The notes under the pieces: generated by a model | Told to the model about the DNA's origin: nothing | The model's input: the letters and a program-made list of their open reading frames with translations, nothing else | The model's database searches: none | Program-made: the position numbers and the translations under genes | Source: Dipylidium caninum | Taxonomy: Eukaryota; Platyhelminthes; Cestoda; Cyclophyllidea; Dipylidiidae | Direction of reading: 5' to 3' | Assembly: GCA_017562135.1 (NCBI GenBank) | Contig: QEYB01000629.1 | Span: 496,001-560,000 of the forward strand | DNA length: 64,000 nucleotides | In this document: one piece after another, positions 1 to 13,980 of the stretch | Numbering within the stretch: the first letter of the stretch is position 1 | Layout of the letters: each line of letters begins with the position of its first letter

Positions 1-1011
1 TGTGATGTGCCCCGGTAGGATGCCTGAGGATGTGGCGACCAGGTCCGCATGATAACACGCAGCCGCGATGGGACGAGGAGCGATATTTTCAGTTGCTACG
101 CTAGATTCTGAGTGTTAGCAAACTGCTAATCATCTCCGGGTTTCCACGGGGAACGTCTGGGAACAGGTTCAATAAGTGTTTAAGACATCGTGTCACTAAT
201 CCAGGTGAAGAAACCCACTCACCCCACTCACCACCCCTCTGAAAGTGTTTATTTAAATTTCTCTCGCTTAACATCTGCAGGCAGGAAACTAAATTGCTTG
301 TCAACATCAATTTCCACAAGGAAACTTTCCCCGCGTCTGTCATTCATTAGACAGAATTTTAAGGTACACAAACAGCGTGCAGCTGTTTCACCATCAGACA
401 AAAGCTCTTATAACGTGGAGCTTCCAGCGCACCCCACATCAAATCATATTTTGGGGTTGTCATGATTCTAACAAGCGTTAGGCCGAGAAAAAAACATTTC
501 CAGTCGTTTTAGCAGTGATAGGAAGGGTCCAAGTGTGTAGGCAACTATCACTTCCTGTGTGGAAACACGATCGTCTTATTGTGACAAACACTAAGGCAAC
601 TACTGCTTAGGCTGACGCGTACTCGGACGCTTTCTCCGAGTGTCCAGAAGAAAATGGCTATTTTGTCAGCAGTATTCCGAGTGCATCAGTCGTGTCTATC
701 TTTGGGAGGCAGCTCCGAAATCAACATGCCCTCAGATTTCTCAGAACTGCAACTGATACACAAATTCAAGTAATAATCAGCGGTATCTCGGCGTGAAGGG
801 TCATTGCCATTTACTTTTGTTCGTTCAAAGCGCTGGTGCCTCGCGCGCCGGCGACAAGGGCCAGCTTTTCCGAAATCGCTGCGTGTCCTGATGCAAATCA
901 GCTTGGCGGTTGGGCGGTGGGGGGAACCCCAAAGTCATTGACATTACCACTACCACCTGCGAAATAGCAGACAAAGCCTCATCTATCAGGTATCCGTAGC
1001 CTCCGCCCCCT

Positions 1012-1023
1012 CCCCCCCCCCCC
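1012..1023 (+). repeat. C12 homopolymer tract
   Basis: Twelve consecutive C after a shorter C run, adjacent to pyrimidine-rich sequence. Confidence 0.95.
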
Positions 1024-4000
1024 TCTTCCTCTTAATGGGTTATCGTGCAATTTGGGCAGATGGAAAACTGATCAGCCCGACTGGTGAGTAGGAAGAGACT
1101 TTCATCTAGGAGGAAGAGGTAATCTGTTTTGCCGTCTCCATTTGTTCTTCTAGGGCAATTAATGGCCATTGTATAATTATAGTCCTTTCCAAAATCTGGT
1201 CGCATATCAAAACGAGCAAGCTAAAGTAAAGGACTCAGTGGTATTTATTAGCGACACTAGAAATTCGTTGTGACGGATGCCGGGTACAACCGGGATGACC
1301 AACAAAAGCCTGTTTGTGTGGGGAGTCGGAACAAGGACTGAAGGAGGCTTGACATTATTCATTACGACAATAATATTCAAGTACTCAGGTAGTGCATTAC
1401 AGGCAGGGATATCGTTTTTACCTTGTAATTTAAGCACACACTGATGACCAAACCTCACAGGACAACTAAATTCACTTTAGGTTTCCATTTAAGGAAAGGG
1501 CTATTGAAAGGGGACTTAAGGACAGCCACGTACCGGATACACATCCCGCGCTGATAGATCCCAGCAGGGTAAGAACGAAGATAGTGTGGGCCTTTGGCAT
1601 AGCAGTATATCCCCGTGGTGCTTTCAACCTGAGCTTAGTTCGACCGGTGAATTAATTTTGGCCATTAGTAAGCCCTTCTGGCCGCGTGCTTATCCTCGAC
1701 GAGCGGGTTGTGCGTGCGCACGTGCACACAGTAGAGTGTGGCCAATGGGCGTGCGCCGATTGTGCTATTGTGTTCTTATTGGCTGACTGACATTTAAATT
1801 TGATTGAGTGAGAAGATTCAAGTCGGTAAACACGTTATCGAGCGAAGCTTGGGTTTGTTCTCGTGTGGAGGTTGTCAAGCCTGGAAATTTTTTCAAAGCT
1901 AAATAGTCGTGGAACCCACAAGTGGCCAACTTTATTCTTAAAGTGGTGTCTTCTGGAATGGGGTCACGTTGTTGTTAAGTTATGGGCTATTCCGGCTTAA
2001 TTCGAGATCATTTCCTGGTCACAATCCTCTCTCTTAATAAAGGAGCTTAGTTGGAACGCTATATCCTGACACATGCTGAGTGACATTGATAGTTCCAATT
2101 GCGCTTTGATCACGACTTAAAGCTTGTAATTAGTATCAGCCTGCTCAAATGGACGTTAATTCTCTTTCGGTTGCTCAGTATTTTCCACTCCATCGTCCAG
2201 CCATGTCACCACCTCATGTATTGGGATATATCATCCGCTAAACGGCATAGTTGGCATATTTTCCAAGGGTAGGTTTATTTAAGTGGATTCCTCGTCTCCT
2301 CCGGGCTGCAATGCGGCTCAAGATGTTCTCACGAGAGCCTAAGCTCGACTCTGTTTTTGATTGCAGCAATATGCCGATCTTAAAATAGAATCAAGTCATC
2401 CGTTTTATTTTCCACTGACTAGATCATTCCAAAAATACCTCTGGGCGGTCTCATCGCTTTCGTGCTTGTTATTAACCATAGCATGTGTACTCGGGTGAAC
2501 TTTTAATTTTGAGCCGCGGCGGCGGATATAACAACAGTAAAAATCCTTTGTCGCGGAGTAGGTGTCACTTCGCCGAGGCCCAAATTTGGTAGGGAAACGA
2601 CCCTGAACGCCTACTTCCGCCCGTCCACTTGGGACCAGCACGTCGCTGGCTCAACTTTGCTTGAAAATGGCTTTTTAGACCAATTCCTCCATATACTCTC
2701 TTAACTCCGTTTAACCCCAGTTTGTCGTGATCCTCCCCTTTTACATTTATCTGCATTTGCCAAAACAGATGCAAATTCACCTATACCAGCGACTCTTCAC
2801 GCTGTATTTAATATCATGACGCCACAGCAATGAACAAATTGGACAAGAGTAGACGAAAGATGATCAAATGTTGGTTGATTGTGTGCCTCACCAAGAGTTG
2901 ACATCAACTAACTGAACCACCTCGATAGTAAGAAGAATCGAGAGTCTGAAGGAGGCTGAACGGTTCACGCCCCACCTGGAGACGCATGTTTCGGTCACAC
3001 AAATACACAGAAGGACGCAATGGTGAGTTAATGGCATTTACACTCCACACCTGTTGGTGTTGCTATCGCAATAGTAAATATTACTGGCTCCGGTGCGGTG
3101 CCGACGTCGTGTAATCTGGTTGTTTTCGCCTAAGTCCGGAGTGCTTTCAGTTTATAACGATTCGAGACCTTCAAACAGAACTTGAGTAAGTCATGGCAAA
3201 GAATGGGCACATGAAATCCGATATGTTTCGTTTGGAGGGTTACCTCTCTTCCCCCTACTTCGTGAGGCCTGAAGGGCGAAATCGGAGACCTCTCCATCAC
3301 CATGGCCCGCTGGTTGCGACAACTGAGCAACGATCCAAAGCATGGCGTGAAGGTTGCCTCCGTGCCCTTGTAAAGTCACTTTACACAAATATTGCTAACG
3401 CGACCAGTAATGGCATTAAGAGGATGGAAATACAGGCAATTCTTGACAGCTTGAAATGAAGCGTGGACCTTGCAGCTTGTTTGATGGCGCAGGAGTTAGT
3501 CAAATTCGTCACGATTTCGGTACTTGACCGTAAACCATGCAGTCTGAATCCTGAGAAACTGCGAGTAAAACCAAAATTCCCTTTACATGAGGGTGTTGAT
3601 TGAAAATATGCAGCTGTCTCATTGTGAACAACTACTATTTAGATGGAATACAATTTTGGTCGCGGCATCAACGTCTTTTTGCTGGCAAATTTTTCTACAA
3701 GACACACTTTGGAGTACTTCAGTAGTAGGCAAGATGCATGCCGACCAGACAGGCTGTTTGAAGATCTCTTGTGCACTGATGCACTGCCACAGCTGCCACT
3801 TTTCCTTACTTCCCCACCCCTCCTAAGGAGATTGTGCCTGCTGTGAGTCAATTCGTTCGTGTTAGGAGAAATGAGGGGTGGGCGAGGACCTGAGGCAGCG
3901 CAGTGGAGAGCGGCTCAGGTGGCTCGGGGTCGGTCAGGTGCTGCCTCCTCTCTTTTGTACTTATCTCCATGGCCTATCGGTGCCTTCCAAAGACGTCTAC

Positions 4001-7000
4001 GTCCCTCGTTCCCCGGCTGTAAATAATTAAAAGCGCTCACGTCGATGTAAAACAGTGCGAGGACGTCCGTTGCATCCCTAGATCGTAGCGCTCCCTAAAC
4101 CATCCCACATGTGCCATGGGCTGGAGTTTCCGCTGTCAGTCGATACAGGAGGTTGGACTTTGGTAGGATGATAAGTTCCAAACTTGGATTTAAGGGAATC
4201 CAATCCGCGTATGCCATTCTAGCAAGGCATAACTTGCGTTAGCCCTCATGGCAAGCAGTGCGACCACTGGGTGACCAGCGTCCTCCCACTGACCTCCTTG
4301 AGTTGATCGGGAAATCGTTACGTCAACTCCACTGACTGCCCAGAGAGAAATTGTCTGAAATATTTCAGCCTTTTGCAGTGCGGGTCAGAATTGAGGGCAG
4401 CGCGTCACGTTGATCTGATGGCTTGTTGTTTTACGTGCAATTTATTTAAATAACACTCTTTCTCACTATCCCAATGCGGAAGTGCAAAATCGGGCCGTAT
4501 TTCATTTCGCTCATCTATCAGTAGTTGCCATCTATCATCTCGCAGAAGTATGCAGTGGAACTCGCCTCCTTCAGGCGAGTTTCACCAAATTCTCGTGCGC
4601 CTTTTCGATAAACTTCTCTGCAGCATGACCTTTACGTCAGGAGACAAAATAAGTCTTTCTGCATGGTAACAACATTCACTTGTCGTCGATCGTCCCCATT
4701 TGTGCCAAAAATACCCCTTTTCTGCTTCTCGTAGGCTTTCCCCATCACCTCCGCCACACTCCAGCTTCCGAGTATGTGTAAAAGTAGTCTTGTTGGCAGT
4801 GAAGATAGAAAGAAATTTGTTTAAGCAGTTCTGTTGGCTAATCAGTTGGTGCTCTTGGAACAGTCATTGCTCAACGGAGAGAGAAATGTTTTTTGCACAT
4901 CCCATAATGTGTGTGTATGGAAGATAATACACACGTAAATTCAACCCTCGGACGCCTAGGTGAACGGGATCAACACAAGCTTATGTTCAAGATGAGAGAA
5001 GGTAGCGTCTGTTAAATTTCGACAATTTCGATTCACAACCTCAACTCCCATTTTGGCGTATGAATCGTCAGACACAGTTCTTCCCCCACCATTTACATAA
5101 ATCGCTGTTCTGCAGTTGTGTTTCCACTTAGCATCGCGTGCGCACAATGATTTCTGCATAATTCGCTTCTTAGTCATCAACCCAGGAGACATTTTAATGA
5201 AGACTTTCAACACCTCATGTACGAGAAGCTGTGCGCAATCCGACGTATAAAATACAACTCTCCCGATGCGTCGGTGGGTGGAAATTCTCCTGGTCCACCA
5301 TCGCGTGTGACGCGTAATTCGTTATGGCGGATGGTGCCGTCCACATGCATTCGAGTCTCATTTAAAACGGCACTGGTAGACCCTTATTCCACTGAATCAG
5401 CAGCTCTGGCGATGAGAGGGTCCAGGATACCTTCTTCCAAAATGCCAGACTGAATCGGCCACTTATTAGACGCACAAATCCTATTTGCCTAAACGTCCTT
5501 CATCAAATCCTCTAAGTTTCTTGGACCCCATAGCGCGCCACAACCGGAGTAACTAGGTCCACACCGTCAAGAACTCGCCTTTGATTTTTTTAGCCCGAGA
5601 ATGCATGATATCGGCCTTAATTTCTGGCAGTCCTCTAGCGAAATAAGTCTCACCAGATGCGGATTTTGTCGTTTGCCCTCGGCGGTAACTCCCTCATTGA
5701 AAGTACTAAACCCTTACGATGGAAACCTTAGAACAAGGCCTAGCACTATGGTCCGAGAGTATAAAACTTTACCTCGAGATGTAGCTGTGCCGGGCCATAT
5801 TCTCCCTATAGAACAGCATCTCTGCTGGATTACGGAGGGAGTACTTGTGGAATGGATGACGACACTCCTTGTTAGAAGTTCACGGCGGAATCTTTTGTGT
5901 ATTTCCCAGGCGAAGAGAAGAACACCTTCTTTAAGGATCGCTAACAACATCCGACGGAAGTAGTAAAGCTGATTAGAGAGCAGTTCTGAAGCGTCGTCCT
6001 CCTCCCTAAGATTAGTAACTCAGCCTCGCCAAGTGAGGCACCTTCTCCCGCCACCACAAATTCTCTGTGTTTTTGTTGGATACGTCGACTTTTATTTGTT
6101 TCCCCACAAAAATTTGATCTAAAGTCTATTGAGATCTCATGAAAACCGAATGTCACAATTCAAACAAAAGAGGTGTGGCAACTACAGTCCTGTGGCGCGA
6201 CCTTCCTGATTCTTCGAAGTGAGCCGGGGAATATAGTAACGTACATGAAACTGACCCACTCATCGCAGGTTGTTTTCAAAATTAAAGCCTAGTGGGAGGA
6301 AATCGAGTAACCTTTGGAATTCCATTGACACATCGCACTGCCCACTGCTTTCCACGGCTATGGCAGAATGGCCATGGACGTTCAATCAGGATCATGATGT
6401 TAGAGAATTCAGTGCTGAAGAAGGATGGGAGCCCAAAATGCCTGTTAGAACAGTTAATTGAAAAATCTTATTAACATTCTCTCTCCCTATCGATGGTGCT
6501 CATTTTCATACGTAAAAACTCCTTCCAATATCTTTGTGTTGGATGAAGATATTTTAGTGTGTTACAAGAAAACCACATTTTAATGAGTGAAGGTCGGTCG
6601 AAGTGGACGTGGCACCTAAACTTCTGTCATTGTAATTCTCTCAATGTCTCCCTCTCTGGCTTTTTCCACATTCTCCTCCACTCCACCCCGTTCCCTCCTC
6701 TTCCCCTCTCATTGCTATCACAGCGTCGCTTGCAGACTGTGTTAAAGCTGATGATCTGAGGATTAGTGGGAATTCCAACCGACATGCAGTGCCTACTAGC
6801 TCAGAACAGTTTGCTGAAGCTCCCTCTCACTCGGCGCACCGCCTAAATAAAAACTTCTGCCCTGTTTTGATACTTTATTGAGGAAGGTGAGGAAAGACGA
6901 GGAATAATCCCAAGTGTTCATGCTGTTATCCGAGATTTTGGCTATTTTTAGCACTAGTGAAATGAAAACCGTGGGTTAAATGATCGCCCTGTAAATGTAC

Positions 7001-10000
7001 GAGGTGACAACGGGGAAAAAATGAAATCTGAGTTCCCTACAGTGGAACATCCGGCAACAGGAGAGTGTAAAAGGAAGTTCTCCTCTGTCAAGTTGGTCTT
7101 GTAGCACAACACCGTTTGAGGTGGTGTCGTGCGAGTGCCCAAACGGAGGCTTCCTTGACACAGAAACCGAGCTTGTGACAGCCTCGGACGTATTACGTTA
7201 CTGGATCAATGATTATGGAACTGAACACCACGGGTCGAGCACCACGCACAGGTGCAGAGCTTTTGGCAGTGATTCCACCTTCTCCCGATGATACTGTCCT
7301 AAACGGCGGCATCCAGCAGCTCAGACGACTTTTCTCGGGACTTAGTGTGGGTAGAAGAACACTGACTGCTTTGAGACTACCGGCTTTGGCAAAGATAATC
7401 CATCTGATGCAGAAATTATACACAGTGACCCACTTTATAAACTGCCATCGTCCAATGCCGCTTTGCATGAGGAACTCCACTTATTTCTTTTGTTCAGTTG
7501 TGTCCGCATCCGTTGCCAGTGGTCATACTGTCCAGAGACCACTTTTTGGTCCACTCCATCAAAAGAAATAGTGGCGGAGTCTAATTAGAAAGGTGGGGAG
7601 AATGCGACTGCTTTCGTTCCGACAGACCGATTACCATGCGAGACCCCACCCGTAATTACGTGTCGCTTCGGTCGGCCCAAGCGGATCAGACGTCTCGTGT
7701 CCCACCAATCCCAACTGCCGGCTACTCGCCAGAGCCTGCGTCGCAAGGAGTAAGTGCTGGAGTTAGCCGCTGTCCCATGTCCTTCCCAATGCAACTGTTT
7801 CGTGTGTCATAAATTTGGGCAGTTCTTTTCCCCAGTCGAAACATTTCAAACCTTTTGGTAGTAGGTATTGCCACACGGCCATCACACTTGCGGCATGCGT
7901 AATTCACTAGAGCACCTGTTGGGGGAGGTATTTTAGGTAGCGGGCGAAGGATTGCCTTAGTCACTCCTCTCTCCCGTCTGCGCAGTAGGCTGGTGAGGCA
8001 GTTTTTCGACTTTCCCATCCTCACACATGCACAGCCTCCAACTCCATTTCAGCGGGGCCAAGATTGATGCTTGAGCACTTCTCATGTCTCAAATGTCGGA
8101 CAATCGGCTGTTTTTGTTTACTGCTTGAAGTGGGGACGGTCGGATTGCCAACCTGTCAACTCCCCCTTCGTGCTTCCTCAAATGAGTCACGAGTGCCACT
8201 AAGAGGTCGGCAAAACCGGATGAGTAAACGCCGCGGCCTGCACAATTTCCGAACTCATCGGCGGTTATGGCAACGTTAATGGCCGAGAGGCGGTCTCGAT
8301 GGCGCAATTAGTAGATGAACAATTACATGACAAGGATTTATAGGGTCAGGAGGAGAGTGAGAAATTGCGTATCAATAGTTACTTCAAAGTATGTACACTT
8401 TCCTTGGTTGGCGGCTTTCCACGACCTTAGCATCACGGCGTACCTTCCTCCATGCCTCCTGGCCCCTCTAGGCCCTTAGAAGTGGCAATGTTGCCATACC
8501 GGCGATCACCTCGGACTATGATTCTGGTCGCTTTGCTGGGGCCTTCTGAAGGCAGGCGATCAGAAATTATTTGGAGGACGGAAAATATGTTTGCCTTCTT
8601 GTCCTTATCAATTCATCTGTGTCAGTCCATGAAGTCGGTGAAGGTGCTTTGCCTTGACACAGCAGCGAGGAAGTAAATGTGAGTGACATTTTCGGCACTT
8701 GATTCAACTACTGTGTTGAAATTGTGCGAAGTTTGGGAAACAAGTGCCGTCTTAAAGTGCATCTTGGTATTGGCACAATGGGAACGGGGGAAGGGTCAAC
8801 TAATTTCCTTATTACCTGGTGGCTCCAGTCCACCTCCTCCACTTTCGTCCGATTCACCCCTAAATTAGTGTGAGGTGAGTGTTCCCTACTGGACTTTTAG
8901 CAAACTCTTGCACTCCCCGTTGTCTCCGGGGCATCGCTGGTAGCCCAATTACGGAAGCACTAGGGCAGATTCCACTTCCGTAATCGGACCGATTTCTGCG
9001 ATCACATTTTACTGGCATCACATTTTCATGCAAACAGCGAGCTGGAGTAACGACATGCCAGCCGCTGTGTGGTGTAGAATCTGTTCGGTAGAAGAGGATC
9101 TGGTACGCGTTAGGCAATCCGACCTCAAAGAAAAGACTTCCGAAGTTAGTGACTGGCTTTCGGATGACCGCCTTTACCCAATCCAGGACGAAGGAAGGAA
9201 TTTCTAGGCGTTCATAGTCCCTCCCATCGAGGCAATGACCCGGTCCATCCTTTTGATGGAGGTGATGGTTCTTACCGATCAAGAACGGGAAAGAACACCA
9301 GTCAAGAGCGGGAAAAAGACCCACTTGACTTCTGTCGAAGTCCTGCTGACCTTTCTATTCAGAAGAAGCGGTTTTTGTGTTTGTTCTTGTTTATATGGAG
9401 TGATCAGAGGATGATGATTCTTGTGTAAACGAAGCATGTTTTGTGCAAATGTTCAAAGGTCCCGTATTGTATGGCCTCCAATCTATACAACACTTGATTT
9501 ACGACGCATTTCAAAAGTTGCTTGTACCTAATCGAGCATGCGAAACATGGTAGAGGGATTCGAAGGCGAAGCTGAGCGAAATGAGTTCCTAGCCTGGTGC
9601 AAATCTGCGCGAATGTCCTGTCTCTGTGAAACATTTGGATGTCTTTTACGATTTTTGCCCCTACCTTTATCAACTCTTCTCACAGGAGTTCATTCCACGT
9701 TAATTAACCATGGCAAATATTCTCTCCGCATTGTTGATATGTCGGTTTTCGGTGCTTGCGGTTGCATGCTGTGGGAGTCGCGAAGGGTGACGACGAAACC
9801 ATGTTTCATAGAACCGTCGGTAGAAATGAATTTAATGTTTGCCAGCTTCATTCGTGGCTAGTAGAGCCCTTTCTCCATGATGCTCCTTCCCCTAACAACT
9901 TTGCCTTACAGCTTGAATGCGATGAATATTTGCCCGAATTCTCATTTAGTTCACAAAGGATATCCTTGGGTTGACCGTTAACCCTGAATAACCGAGTAAT

Positions 10001-10073
10001 TTCACCCTTCTCCATCATCCGGGAATGTTAATGAATGTGTCTGTAGCGGTAGATGAAAAGATGGTGGATGACT

Positions 10074-10097
10074 GGATGGATGGATGGATGGATGGAT
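10074..10097 (+). repeat. (GGAT)6 microsatellite
   Basis: Six perfect GGAT units followed by an imperfect AGAT unit. Confidence 0.97.
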
Positions 10098-10366
10098 AGA
10101 TGATACCACCTAAACCGTTAAGTCATCGGTTATTCTCTCACACCACCACAAAAAATCTCGTCATCCCAGCACAATTCTGAGGCGGTGTGGTGAAATAGTT
10201 CACAAATGGGTTTTAGATCGGTGTCCGGTTCATTCACGCTACTCATGCCCTGGCATCAGTCCCCTCATTGCTTGAGGCGGAATTTGTCTGTACATAACAA
10301 GTGGTTTAATGACATTTCCTCAGGTTAATTTATTTATCCTGCACCAAAACGCATACACTCGCAGGA

Positions 10367-10402
10367 GGGGGGGGGACCGGGGGAAGGAGGGGAAGGAGGG
10401 GG
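10367..10402 (+). repeat. G-rich purine tract, G-quadruplex-compatible
   Basis: G runs of 9, 5, 4 and 5 separated by short A/C/G spacers. Confidence 0.7.
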
Positions 10403-11489
10403 TTGTTACATGGAACCCCGTGCCTTTGATAAGCTATTTTACTGAAGTAGCTGAATTTCCAGCCAGAACACTTCCTCGTCTTTCAGTGAACCGTGACTTG
10501 TCTTCCCACGACTTCATAGCTTGTTAATGCCCGCCATAAAATGCAATGGGATAAATTCGTGTCACACTACATTAGTCTGTGTCGCTCTTGCGTTCCAAAA
10601 CCGGGATGTGCTTGCGTGTTTCGGTGGGAGGGGCGGCAAACCCCACTATAGTGTGGCTGCGTGGTGAGGTCATGACCTCAGTAGCATGTCACGGCGTGAC
10701 ACAAAATTTATGCTTTTGAGGGGATGGAGGAAGGCGCTCCCTCCGTCAAGGTCACGGCTGCTCACAGTGAGGAGTTATAAAATCGTGTCTAGGGGATACA
10801 ACTAGTGGCGAGGGGAGAACCCGACCCGGCGAACATTGTCCAAATGCGGATGACGAGGAAGACAACGCCCTGTGGGATTCCTTGCGCAGACACGAAGTTA
10901 GCCTTTTGATTAAACTCCTCAAATCCCATGATAAACTCGTCTCGCAGCCCATTTTGAATAACTCCTTGTGTCCCCAGTCGGTTTTGCCGTTTGCGTCAAT
11001 AACAAGTTGCATGTTTCCAACCATTTCCAAAAACAATAACTCTTAATTTCTTTAGGCTATAATGTTAGTTGAAATAAGTTGTACTGAGAATTTAAGATGA
11101 TTAGATTATGGTGTTCAGCAGATGGCCATGGTTGTTAGAAAACACTTCCCAAAGAGCTTCGAAAGCAATCGTTTTTACGTTCTTCTTTCAAAACTGTGCC
11201 CAGCAGTTCAATTTTCAAGGCGCCATTGACAGGGCAGCGTTAAAACAAGCCTTGATGGCGGGACCTGATTGAGCCAAGTGAGCGGACCTACCCTCCAGTT
11301 CACTCCATCGTCGCCGCTGTTTGATGGGACCTTTCGACTACGCCGCCGCCCATTCTGCTGCGATGAATCACGACTTTTGGTAGACTGACATGTAAACCGC
11401 GCTAAATCAAGGAGGATAAAGCTTTTTGTGTGTCTGATGAGTCGAGTAAACACACGATACCTAGCGGGCTTCACCTTCGTGAAATATCT

Positions 11490-11499
11490 CCCCCCCCCC
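11490..11499 (+). repeat. C10 homopolymer tract
   Basis: Ten consecutive C. Confidence 0.95.
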
Positions 11500-11898
11500 T
11501 GTTCTTCCAGAATAGATTAGCCAAGGTGGCATCAGTAGAGGAATTACGAGGGTTTAGCCTATGCCTTCACCATTGCCAATGTATTTTCATAATCCAAAAT
11601 ACACAATTTACGTTTATCTGCGACTGACTGCGTAAAGCCGTCGCCTTCGAAAGTGTCACTTGTAAACACGGAGACGATGATCTCGTTTTCTGTCACATGT
11701 GACTCCAGACAGGAGGCCAAAGCACAGGTAATTGGGACAATAAAAGCTGACCTAGAAAAACCGGTTTTCGTAACATCATCGTTACTTGTCCCAATGGACA
11801 AGCTTCCTAGGCTGGTAGCTGATATCAGAGGTTAACTTTTTCCTATTAGTAGGCTTTTTGTGCTGGACAGTGCCCTCTTGCAATCAGCTTGGGTCTTT

Positions 11899-11914
11899 GG
11901 GGGGGGGGGGGGGG
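11899..11914 (+). repeat. G16 homopolymer tract
   Basis: Sixteen consecutive G, the longest homopolymer seen here. The length may be inexact from sequencing. Confidence 0.95.
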
Positions 11915-13952
11915 ATGGGGATGAGGAGTGGAAAGTTGGTGGGGCTATTTTTATTCACACCACCAATTCGTGGATTCGGATCTTTAAGCCAACCAGAGGA
12001 GGACTAGGAGAACCGAATTGGTGGATTCGGCGTTCTAAGGGGTAATCCCAGTTTGTGTCTGAGGCTTTTCGATTTGGCTGCTCACGTCTCCATAAATTAA
12101 TGCACTGTCAACAGCCCATTGCCATAGGGAGGTGGTTTTTCAAGGTATGGGTGGATCCACCCTGGAGCAGTGCACTGTTCCAAAGAGTCGTTAATGCCAT
12201 CAACGCGCTCACCCCGTTCCGCCTCATTGCTGACAATGAATAGGTGGTCTTTTTATATTTAGTGCGGATACGCCGCAGAAACAACAATTGTTCCGCCCTC
12301 TTTTCCTCTGCCTTACCTAATTTCCTACAGCACACAATCATTATCTTCCCTCAAACTCCTCATTTCTTCCACTTCCGTCGAAAAACCCTCTCTGCGTTCC
12401 CTTCTTTTTGGTCTTGTCGTTGTTATTGTCCAGAGAAATACATAAATATTCAGCATCATTTTCTCCCCTATGTTCTACTGCTTGTTCCGCTCAAGAACCG
12501 CTCAAGAAGATCCGTTTTCCTTTCCCCTACTCGCTCCTAAACCGTCAAAATTAATTACCCGCTATTCACTAACTTGACGTTCCTTGAGATGAGCTGCTTC
12601 TTCTCATGTCTGGCAGCGAATTGCATGCGCCGACTAAGCGTGAGTAAAATCTACGTATTAAGAGGTGGAGTAGCAGTCACTCGTCATTCAGTCACGGAAA
12701 TTTACCAGATGGAGTCCTGTCCAGTCCAGTCCGCTTTTTCTTCTCTTATTTTCTCTGTGCGCGAAGTTTTGTGTGTCTACTGCTTGCTTGTGTGAGTCAG
12801 AAAACTTTCACCGCCCGTGAGGAAGGCGATTTGATGCGGCGTCCGTAGCGCCTGGGACCGTACCGCCCACGCTCCCGCCTCGAGGAGGGGCTCCTGAAGG
12901 GCTGTCATTGCTTTCCGCCTATTTACTACCCTCAATGAAGTAGCGCAGCCATTAAATCTGCCATTTTTGTCGAATTAGCACTGGATGCGGTAACCACTTT
13001 TCTCCTGTCGGCCAAAGTTAAGTTGGTGGGTTGTTAATAATTGTTGCGAGTGTGGCCAATGAATGCGCGAACAGGAGTGTTGTTGAGATCCGAACCGTTC
13101 TCGCGCTGTACGAAGTACTCTTTTAATGGGTTGAGTTTGCCAACGGTGAAACGGAGAGTCAAATTTCAGAAGTTTCCTAATCGAAAATGTCAAGTAAAAG
13201 ATAATTAGGCACACTTGGTCGGATGAAGAGGACTTAATTGAGGGAGAGACTAATTAGTCCGGCAAGGGAGGCCTCTGAAGTCATAAAACGAAGACGACTG
13301 AAGTGCACAGGTACTATAAAATTAGCGTAATACGTCGTGAAACTAGAGATGCTCGTTGTACTTTCAGTACTCCAGTCAGTTGTCAGTCCCCTTCTGCGGC
13401 TGTGTTTTAAACTTTCACATATCAAAGTGAGCTACTTGTTACTGACCCTCATATCCTCTACTTCCGCATCGGATATCCGAAATGAAAATAATTCCATAGA
13501 TAGCAAGCCCGCCACGTGCCCCCACCCCGCTGCCGATCTTGAATCTGTCCGAAAATGCACAAGTCTGCTGTCGAGGAATTTGCTTGAGTGCCTGGGGCTC
13601 GGGGATGAAGTTGCTCTCTTCACCGATTCATCTACACCGAAATGACATATCCCACATTCCCTCAAACCTCCATTCCTTCTTACACGCTGGACTGACAGAG
13701 AAACACGTCTTCCGGCATTCGCGTCAGACATCGGCGACCCTTTCAGCTCGAGTGTGAAATTGTTTTTGTGCCAATCAAAGGGAACCTTAGCTATCCACAT
13801 TATTGATTTTTAGAGTCTTGATATAACTGTGCAACACAAATAATCAGAGCTCAGACGAGAGGGCGGGAGGCGGGGAGGAGTGAAGTGGTCGAAAACGCTG
13901 CGGTAGACAAATGTGAATCGTCCACCCCTTATCGATCTGCACCGGACTTGGT

Positions 13953-13980
13953 GGGGGGTGGGGGAGGGGGAGAAGGAGGG
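13953..13980 (+). repeat. Canonical G-quadruplex motif
   Basis: Runs G6-T-G5-A-G5 then a 7-nt spacer and G3, satisfying the four-run pattern with loops of 1-7 nt, in a locally GC-rich stretch (about 13.86-14.17 kb). Confidence 0.75.

Noticed and set aside
5601..5963. 120-codon plus ORF, considered as a transposase fragment
   Set aside because: No catalytic or DNA-binding motif recognised.
8860..9324. 154-codon minus-strand ORF
   Set aside because: No recognisable domain. With about 6,000 stop codons expected over six frames, a few open stretches of this length are expected by chance.
13337..13645. Hydrophobic-start ORF resembling a secreted protein
   Set aside because: The listed start is GTG, there is no family match, and hydrophobic stretches are common in T-rich random frames.
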